DNA of 64,000 bases from Nevskia sp. (GTDB lineage: Bacteria; Pseudomonadota; Gammaproteobacteria; Nevskiales; Nevskiaceae). The notes beneath the pieces were generated by a model. It was not told the origin of the DNA and did not search any database. It saw nothing but the letters and a program-made list of their open reading frames with translations. Numbering within the stretch: the stretch's first letter is position 1; every line of letters begins with the position of its first letter. The position numbers and the translations under genes are program-made. The DNA is taken from assembly GCF_021732705.1 (NCBI RefSeq), contig NZ_JAKFUM010000004.1:1-64000 (forward strand), read 5' to 3'. Positions 58,262-64,000 of this stretch are shown here, one piece after another.

Positions 58262-58668
58262 CCCCGCATTTTACGGGACACGGCTTCGGCACCGCCGGTT
58301 TCCAGCACCACGAACGCGAAGATCATCCCTGCTTCGTCGGTGAACGACAGGTGCGCCGCGCCGATGCCCAGTGTTTCCAGTCGCGTCTGCATGGCAGCGC
58401 TGAAGATCAGCCGCGGTCGGGCCCTGGGCTCGCGCACGGCGCCGACATCCTGATAGCTGACGCCGTGGAAGCCGGTACCGAGCGCCTTGACGAAGGCTTC
58501 CTTCGCGGCGAAGGCGCGGGCAATGCCGTAGCCGATGCTCTTGGCTTCCGGCAGCCGCGCGCGTTCTTCGGGCATCAGCAGCTTGTCGATCGCCCGCTGG
58601 CCCTGCCGTGCGTAGAGCTCCTCGCAGCGGTCGATGCGCAGCAGGTCGGTGCCGATGCCGTAGATCAA
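58258..58668 (-). CDS. acpS: Holo-[acyl-carrier-protein] synthase
   Basis: A 136-aa phosphopantetheinyl transferase that activates ACP. MIYGIGTDLLRIDR places the Mg-binding Asp at residue 8; RAFAAKEAFVKALGTGFHGVSYQDV carries the second acid and catalytic Lys. Length is typical. It follows pdxJ by 10 bp and overlaps cysM by 4 bp, part of the conserved pdxJ-acpS block. Confidence 0.95.
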   Translation of the reverse strand: MIYGIGTDLLRIDRCEELYARQGQRAIDKLLMPEERARLPEAKSIGYGIARAFAAKEAFVKALGTGFHGVSYQDVGAVREPRARPRLIFSAAMQTRLETLGIGAAHLSFTDEAGMIFAFVVLETGGAEAVSRKMRG

Positions 58669-58678
58669 GCGCGAGGCT

Positions 58679-59413
58679 TCAGGCAGCGCGGCGCGCGAGC
58701 GTCATCGCGGCGCGGATCTCGGCGATCGCCGCCGGCAGGCCGATGAACAGGGACCGCGCGATGATCGCGTGGCCGATGTTCAGCTCGACGATTTCCGGAA
58801 TCGCCGCGATCGGCCCGACGTTGCAGGCGTTCAGGCCGTGGCCGGCGTGCACTTCGAAGCCCATCGCGTGAGCGTCGCGAGCAAATGCGGCGATGCGCGC
58901 GAGTTCCGCCGCCTGCTCGGCGCCGTCGGTGTCGGCGTAATGACCGGTGTGGATTTCGAGCTGCGGCGCGCCGCTGGCCTTGGCCGCGGCGAGCTGCGCT
59001 GCATCGGCCGCGATGAACAGCGCGACGATCGACCCGGCCGCGGCCAGCCGTTCGCAGGCTTCACGGACCGCCGGCAGGTTGCCGGCGACATCGAGCCCGC
59101 CTTCGGTGGTGCGCTCCTCGCGCCGCTCCGGCACCAGACAGACGTACTTCGGCCGCGCCGCGACGCCGATGTCGACCATCGCCGGGGTCACCGCCATCTC
59201 CAGGTTGATCGGCACCGGGCAGACCGGCGTCAGGCGCGCCAGATCGTGGTCCTGAATGTGCCGGCGATCTTCGCGCAGGTGGATGGTGATGCTGTCGGCA
59301 CCGCTGGCAGCGGCCAGCAGCGCGCCTTCGACCGGATCCGGGTACGGCGTGCCGCGCGCCTGCCGGACGGTGGCGATGTGGTCGATGTTGACGCCGAGAC
59401 GAAGCGGAAGCAT
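58679..59413 (-). CDS. pdxJ: Pyridoxine 5'-phosphate synthase
   Basis: 244 aa from the ATG at 59413 (MLPLRLGVNIDHIATVRQ), which matches the usual PdxJ start; an in-frame ATG at 59446 would add 11 residues. It makes PNP from aminoacetone phosphate and deoxyxylulose phosphate. TIHLREDRRHIQDHD, EVHAGHGLNACNV and ELNIGHAIIARSLFIGL are diagnostic. It heads pdxJ-acpS-cysM-rlmD. Confidence 0.96.
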   Translation of the reverse strand: MLPLRLGVNIDHIATVRQARGTPYPDPVEGALLAAASGADSITIHLREDRRHIQDHDLARLTPVCPVPINLEMAVTPAMVDIGVAARPKYVCLVPERREERTTEGGLDVAGNLPAVREACERLAAAGSIVALFIAADAAQLAAAKASGAPQLEIHTGHYADTDGAEQAAELARIAAFARDAHAMGFEVHAGHGLNACNVGPIAAIPEIVELNIGHAIIARSLFIGLPAAIAEIRAAMTLARRAA

Positions 59414-59835
59414 GGGATGGGCAAGGGTCTGAAAGTGGTCGCGCATTGTATTCGCCGGGGCGGCGGCACTGCTGACCAGCGTTTGGCGCGACCGCTTGAA
59501 CGACGGCCTCGGCTGTCCTTCACCGGCTGTCGTCGGCCTGACGGATTGGGTTCCGAGTAACCGGGGTCAGTAATCGGGGTCTGACCCCCATTTTCTCGCG
59601 TCAGCCAATGGGGGTCTGACCCCAATTCTCGCGCCAACGCTTGCGCGCTGGCGGATGACGTTGTGCTGACATCCGCTGTGATCTGCATCACGTTGCGGGC
59701 GCGGTGTTTCCGGCGAAAGGCGATCTGCGGCCATTCGTTAGGATTCCGTTTGAATTCCGATGGGACTTCTTGCCGCTTCGACGGCGGAATGGGCGAGCCT
59801 CCAGACAGGGGGTACCTCGCTCAAGGACCCACTCC
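59414..59835. other. Non-coding gap between divergent pdxJ and the 1054-aa lipoprotein
   Basis: No gene is supported in these 422 bp. The notable content is a cluster of GGGGTCTGACCCC palindromes in the middle. The right part must hold the promoter of the lipoprotein; I see no convincing -35/-10 pair. Confidence 0.6.
59563..59623. repeat. GGGGTCTGACCCC palindromic repeats
   Basis: Two perfect copies of the 13-mer GGGGTCTGACCCC (59576-59588 and 59611-59623) and a half copy GGGGTCAG (59563-59570). The two full copies share flanking AAT/ATTTTCTCGCG-like sequence. Similar GGGGTCAGACCCC motifs occur near REP-associated transposase remnants in other genomes; no transposase is present here. Confidence 0.7.
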
Positions 59836-62800
59836 ATGAACACCCTGCAAATCGCGCGACGGCTGCTGTTGGGCCTGACGCTGACGGGCGCGCTGTCCGC
59901 GTGCAACCCCGACGACGGTGGCGACGCGCCGCCCGCTCCGCCAACGCCGGCCCCGACGGTATCGCTGGCGGCGGCACCCGCCAGCCTGACCCTCGGCGCC
60001 AACGCAACCCTGACCTGGTCGTCGACCAATGCCACGGCCTGCACCGCGTCCGGTGCCTGGAGCGGCAGCCGCGCGACGTCCGGCAGCGAAGCGAATACGC
60101 CAGCAGCGACCGGCACTGCGACCTACACGCTGACCTGCACCGGTACCGGCGGCAGCGGCAGCGCCACGGCCACCGTCACGGTCGTTGCACCGCCCGCGCC
60201 GACCGTTTCGCTGACCGCCGTACCGAGTTCGATCATCCAGGGCGCGGCCACCAACCTCACCTGGTCCTCGACCAACGCCACGGCCTGCACCGCATCCGGC
60301 AACTGGACCGGCAGCCGCGGCCCGTCCGGCACCGAGGCGAACACCCCGACGGCCGCCGGTCCCGCGAGCTACACCTTGACCTGCACCGGCCCCGGCGGCA
60401 GCGGCAGCGCCACGGCGGCGGTCACGGTCAATGCGCCGTCGACCGTCTCGATCAGCGCCGCGCCGACGACGATCACGCTCGGCAGCGCCTCGACCCTGAC
60501 CTGGACATCCACCAGCACCTCGACCTGCACCGCCAGCGGCGACTGGTCCGGCACACGCGCGACGAGCGGCAGCGAAGCCGTCACGCCGACCGCCACCGGC
60601 CTGCGCAACTACACGCTGACCTGCACCGGCGCCGGCGGCAGCGCCACCGGCACCGCCAGCGTCCAGGTCAATCCGATCCCGACAGTCAGTCTCGGCGCGA
60701 ACCCGGCGACGATCATCATCGGCGCCAGTTCGACGCTGACCTGGTCGTCGACCAATGCGACGAGCTGCAACGCGACGGGCGCCTGGACCGGCAGCCGCGG
60801 CACCAGCGGCAGCGAAACGGTGACCCCGACCACCACCGGCCAGTCGGTCTACGGCTTGTCGTGCACCGGCGCCGGCGGCACCGTCACCCAGACCGCGACC
60901 GTGCAGGTCAACCCGGTCCCGACCGCGACGCTGACCTTCAATGGCCGCGCGGTCAGCGGCGGCAACACGGTGGCCGGCCAGACCGACAACGGCGGCATCA
61001 ACGATGCTGCGATCACGATTACGGTCGGCAACCGCAGCTTCACCGGCACGGCGAATGCCGATGGCAATTTCTCGATTCCGGTCACCATCCCGCAGTCGGA
61101 AACGGCCAGCTTCGTCAGAATTCGCGCGCTCGGCGGCAGCAATCAGCCGGCTGTGCGCTTCTTGAGCCTGCTCGGCACCTTTGCCGCCTTGCAGACCGCT
61201 GCCGGCGCCGATGCCGTGCTGACGCGCGACGAGGCGTTCAGGGTCAACGTCACCAACATCTCGACTGCCGAAGCCGCGCTGGCCTCCGAGGCGAGTGATG
61301 CGATGGTGCCCGGCGTTCGCGCCAATCATCGCGATGCCCGTTCGAGTGGCGAGCAGTTGGTGACCACCGATGCCGAATTGACGGCCCTGTTGATGGCGGT
61401 GAATTACGACGAAGTGATCGACATCGCGCAGTCGATCGCACTGATCTTGGATCGCGGTTATGCGCTGCCGGGCACAATCAGCAACACCTTGGAGTTCGCG
61501 CAGGCACGCGATGCTCGCCGGCAGTTCCTGGCCGATGCCCGTGCACTGTCGAGCACCATCGATGAGGACACGCTTCGAGACCTGCTGAACGATCGCGAGG
61601 TCGTGCAGGGCGTGACCGCTGCAAGCCTGCCGCCGCTGGCCTACGTCGCGACGTCGGCGGCCAGCACCGAGGAGAACCTCATTGGCAACGGTGCATCGCC
61701 GGCGGGCTCGCGCCTCGAGTTCAACACGGACGGCACCGGGCGATTTTCAAACAACGAGTTCGATACGCGGATGAACTGGACGCTCGGCACCGGTGCCACT
61801 GGCGTCGCCGGCACGGTGCTTGTGCGGTTTGCCAGCAACCCGTCCTATCCCTATCCGCGGACCGTTTCCGATCCCAACGATCCGGACACGATCATCACGA
61901 TTACCTGCATTCGGGAACTTGAGCGCGTCGATCTGCTGCTGTTGTCGACATCCGCCGTCCAGCAGCGCGTCTCGATCCGCGAAGTCTGTCCGGTGGAGTC
62001 GGAAAGCAGCACCGGGGAGGTGATCCGCACGGCGATGTTCCTGCAACCCTCGCAGTTTGCTGCGCTGACAGCGGCTGATGTCTCGGGCCAGTCGTTCACG
62101 CTGACGACGCGCAACGCGGCCGCGGCGACCATCGACCTTGACAACCCGAACTACGAGGACGACCTGCTGACGCTCAATGTCGACGGCACTGGCACCACGT
62201 TCCTCGGGCGTACCGTGACCTGGACCGTCAACAGCGATGCTTCCGTCAGCCTGACCTTGTCGAACGACACCCGCATTCGCTACCGGCTGCTGCGACCGCT
62301 GTTCGGCAATGCGGCCGTGCTGGTGCTCAGCGAATACGAGACACCGGCAGGCACCTACGTGGTCGTGTCTCCGAGCTATCGCAACAACGGCACGCTGACC
62401 TTCAGCACCGCCACACAGGCCGGCGTGTTCTATGCGTCCGGTGTCGGCGAAATTACCGAGTTCACCGGCGCCCGGTCTGAAGCGGAAGCGCGTCTGCTGA
62501 AGGGCTTTGCGATCGAACTGTTCCCAACCGGCGGATTCTCCCAGGTGGGGGATTTCCTCCAATTCAATGATGACGGCACCGCGACGAGGCGGTTCTCGCC
62601 GTCGAATGACGATCCAAGGCGGCGCTGGGCCATCCGCAGCAACGGTGTCCTGGTCACGCAGTCGTTCATATTCGATCGGGGTTGCGTGATCGACACCACG
62701 GATCCGAACTGCACTTTGCTGACGATGCGCGAGTCCGTGCCGCTGTCGCGTCTCGGCAATCGCCAGGTCCGTTACGAGCGGCAGACGTTCTTCGGTCGCG

Positions 62801-63000
62801 GTGCCAACGGCGGCAATCTTGTGCAGCACGTCAGCCGCTTCTACGACCAGTTCCCGAATGGCGACTGGGCCCAGCCGCGCAACAGCAACCTGCATGACGC
62901 CGAGCGCCCGGCGGTCCCGACCCGTCATGCGAATCCGCATCGTCCGGCCGCCGTACCGCCTGCATCCACCCAACGTGGCATCACCGGCGTCCACGACTGA
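59836..63000 (+). CDS. Large lipoprotein with four Ig-like repeats and an unknown C-terminal region
   Basis: 1054 aa from the ATG at 59836. The signal peptide ends in GALSAC, with the lipidated Cys at residue 23. Residues about 37-365 are four tandem repeats of about 82 aa. Each has TLTWSSTNATACTASG-like and YTLTCTGxGGS-like strands with two conserved cysteines, probably a disulfide in each Ig-like fold. A further beta domain follows (about 368-460). The remaining roughly 590 residues match nothing I recognise but contain three NxDGTGxF-like motifs (FNTDGTGRF, LNVDGTGTTF, FNDDGTATRRF), suggesting a repeated beta-sheet module. Probably surface-exposed. Confidence 0.75.
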   Translation: MNTLQIARRLLLGLTLTGALSACNPDDGGDAPPAPPTPAPTVSLAAAPASLTLGANATLTWSSTNATACTASGAWSGSRATSGSEANTPAATGTATYTLTCTGTGGSGSATATVTVVAPPAPTVSLTAVPSSIIQGAATNLTWSSTNATACTASGNWTGSRGPSGTEANTPTAAGPASYTLTCTGPGGSGSATAAVTVNAPSTVSISAAPTTITLGSASTLTWTSTSTSTCTASGDWSGTRATSGSEAVTPTATGLRNYTLTCTGAGGSATGTASVQVNPIPTVSLGANPATIIIGASSTLTWSSTNATSCNATGAWTGSRGTSGSETVTPTTTGQSVYGLSCTGAGGTVTQTATVQVNPVPTATLTFNGRAVSGGNTVAGQTDNGGINDAAITITVGNRSFTGTANADGNFSIPVTIPQSETASFVRIRALGGSNQPAVRFLSLLGTFAALQTAAGADAVLTRDEAFRVNVTNISTAEAALASEASDAMVPGVRANHRDARSSGEQLVTTDAELTALLMAVNYDEVIDIAQSIALILDRGYALPGTISNTLEFAQARDARRQFLADARALSSTIDEDTLRDLLNDREVVQGVTAASLPPLAYVATSAASTEENLIGNGASPAGSRLEFNTDGTGRFSNNEFDTRMNWTLGTGATGVAGTVLVRFASNPSYPYPRTVSDPNDPDTIITITCIRELERVDLLLLSTSAVQQRVSIREVCPVESESSTGEVIRTAMFLQPSQFAALTAADVSGQSFTLTTRNAAAATIDLDNPNYEDDLLTLNVDGTGTTFLGRTVTWTVNSDASVSLTLSNDTRIRYRLLRPLFGNAAVLVLSEYETPAGTYVVVSPSYRNNGTLTFSTATQAGVFYASGVGEITEFTGARSEAEARLLKGFAIELFPTGGFSQVGDFLQFNDDGTATRRFSPSNDDPRRRWAIRSNGVLVTQSFIFDRGCVIDTTDPNCTLLTMRESVPLSRLGNRQVRYERQTFFGRGANGGNLVQHVSRFYDQFPNGDWAQPRNSNLHDAERPAVPTRHANPHRPAAVPPASTQRGITGVHD

Positions 63001-63019
63001 TCGAATGCGCCAGTGCGGC

Positions 63020-63077
63020 CACACCTCAGAATTTTAACGAGGTGTGACTTTCGGGGGCGCGCAAGCGCCCCTTTTTT
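63020..63077 (+). terminator. Rho-independent terminator of the lipoprotein gene
   Basis: GGGGCGC, loop GCAA, GCGCCCC, then TTTTTT (63054-63077) is a textbook terminator. A preceding hairpin, CACACCTC/GAGGTGTG (63020-63046), lies between it and the stop codon. Confidence 0.92.
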
Positions 63078-63408
63078 GTGTTGCCGACACGACCTCATGC
63101 GCACGCTGCGAAATGTAAAGCTCGGGCGAAACTGGCGACACCGTCACATCGTGCCGGTAATTTGACGCGCTGGTGACAAACGGACCGGACGACCGCTCTA
63201 AGATGGCGGTTCGCCGCGACAAGCGCATTCGCGCTCAGGGGAACGGGACCAGGGAAGTCCGACGTTCGCGGCACAAGTGAAGTCAGGATCGCCCCGAGAG
63301 GCGCATCGGATCGGCTGTGGCGGAGAGCTGCGAGGGACTGCGGCTTCCGCCCCAGATTTTTTCAGCCTTGAACGTGACCGGCCGCGCCGGATGGCGGCAA
63401 ATCCGCAT
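63078..63408. other. Non-coding gap before the rcnA 3' end
   Basis: 331 bp with no supported gene, riboswitch or repeat. Short open frames here lack similarity and ribosome binding sites. It lies between the ends of convergent genes, which usually means little regulatory content. Confidence 0.5.
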
Positions 63409-64000
63409 TCAAGGCTGCTGCAGGCCATCCCATCCGAGCTGGATGCTGACGAGCCCGATCACGATGATCAGCGCCGACGACAGGTACGGCGCCCGCCGCG
63501 CCCACTTGCCGAAGCCACCGAAGCGCTTCGACACCGCCCGCACGCTCAACGCCGCCAGCGCGCCGCTGACCACCATCGTCAAGGCCAGACCGACGCTGAA
63601 ACCCAGCACCAAGGTCAGGCCCAGCGAATACTTCTTCAGCTGCAGGCACAGCAGCAGCACCGTGATCGACGCGGGACACGGCACCAGCCCGCCGGTGAGC
63701 CCGAACATCACGATCTGCCCGGTGCTCGGGCTGCGATTGGCGAAGCGGCGCTCGATGTCCGCCGCGTGGGCGCGCTCGTGAGCGTCCTGATACTCGGTGT
63801 CGTCCGCGTGCGCGTGATCATGATCGTGGTGATGGTCGTGACCGTGTCCATGCCCGTGATCATGTCCATGTGCGTGTCCATGACCATGCCGATGATCATG
63901 CCCGTGGTGATGATGGGCATGGGCATCGGCCGCCCGCTGCTCGGCCTGAAGCCGCAGCATCATCCACAGCGCGATCGCGATGATCAGCACGCCGGAGGCG
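63409..64000 (-). CDS. rcnA: Nickel/cobalt efflux protein RcnA, C-terminal part
   Basis: The frame is open to the right window edge, so the N-terminal part is missing. Visible are a transmembrane segment (LIIAIALWMMLRLQ), a His/Asp/Gly-rich cytoplasmic loop of about 40 residues that would bind metal, then EYQDAHERAHAADIERRF and FGLTGGLVPCPASITVLLLC. Two or three further membrane helices complete it. The EYQDAH...DI..RF and LTGGLVPCPA blocks match Escherichia coli RcnA closely. It exports Ni/Co across the inner membrane. Confidence 0.93.
   Translation of the reverse strand, partial: ASGVLIIAIALWMMLRLQAEQRAADAHAHHHHGHDHRHGHGHAHGHDHGHGHGHDHHHDHDHAHADDTEYQDAHERAHAADIERRFANRSPSTGQIVMFGLTGGLVPCPASITVLLLCLQLKKYSLGLTLVLGFSVGLALTMVVSGALAALSVRAVSKRFGGFGKWARRAPYLSSALIIVIGLVSIQLGWDGLQQP

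Noticed and set aside
59980-60920. Regular direct repeats that might suggest a CRISPR or tandem array
   Set aside because: They are in-frame codon repeats of Ig-like domains with about 250-bp periods and coding throughout.
59821-61329. 502-codon minus-strand frame opposite the Ig repeats
   Set aside because: Its Gly/Ala/Arg repeats simply mirror the repeated plus-strand codons; no start signal or homology.
63790-63930. Dense CATGATCATG-like short repeats
   Set aside because: They encode the His/Asp/Gly-rich metal loop of RcnA in the minus frame, not a separate repeat element.

Overview
The window is GC-rich chromosomal DNA from a gammaproteobacterium. The order nrdR-ribD-ribE-ribB-ribH-nusB-thiL, the FmdB/DUF502/aspS block, pdxJ-acpS-cysM-rlmD, a 2-methylcitrate cycle of the AcnD/PrpF type and the arginine succinyltransferase (Ast) pathway all fit that class. 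A Xanthomonadales/Nevskiales-like lineage is my best guess, but that is inference. Coding density is high. I see no rRNA, tRNA, CRISPR array, phage or intact insertion sequence. Mobile-looking DNA is limited to one 124-bp inverted-repeat element and short intergenic repeats.

Layout. (1) 1-4.4 kb, minus strand: ETF-ubiquinone oxidoreductase, a beta-carbonic anhydrase and the start of etfB, preceded by an AtuA-like protein. (2) 4.5-15.2 kb, minus: nadA, glyA, then a tightly packed nrdR/riboflavin/nusB/thiL/murI operon, a PHB-depolymerase-like lipoprotein and a displaced pgpA. The ribB-type protein has lost the zinc cysteines of GTP cyclohydrolase II. (3) 15.4-19.6 kb, minus: FmdB, DUF502 and aspS, with an Ig-repeat lipoprotein coupled to aspS. 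(4) 19.7-28.2 kb: prpB-prpC-acnD-(SRPBCC)-prpF on the minus strand and the sigma-54 activator prpR divergent from it. A perfect 13+13 bp palindrome and a near-consensus -24/-12 promoter lie between. (5) 28.3-35.2 kb: tdk, SDR enzymes, an Old Yellow Enzyme, an MBL-fold hydrolase, a thioesterase and two TetR regulators. Both regulator-target pairs have palindromic operators in the divergent gaps. (6) 35.3-39.6 kb, minus: a 1435-aa secreted ExeM/NucH-type nuclease. (7) 39.9-51.5 kb: an M20 hydrolase, a CsaA-like protein, astA and a translationally coupled astD-threonine aldolase-astB operon. Three paralogous secreted proteins, each with seven repeats, are interleaved on the opposite strand. (8) 51.6-59.4 kb, minus: a FecR/SPOR protein, an MTA/MTI phosphorylase, hpt, nagZ, a CYTH protein, rlmD, cysM, acpS and pdxJ. 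(9) 59.8-64 kb: a 1054-aa lipoprotein and the 3' part of an RcnA-type nickel/cobalt exporter.

Functionally the window combines propionate and arginine catabolism, with reducing equivalents from acyl-CoA oxidation passing through ETF, with cofactor synthesis (riboflavin, thiamine, NAD, pyridoxal phosphate). It also has a notable set of exported repeat proteins. The features that look least described are the three seven-repeat proteins woven into the ast locus and the threonine aldolase inside the ast operon. The prp control region, with a probable leaderless, self-regulated prpR, is also worth attention.
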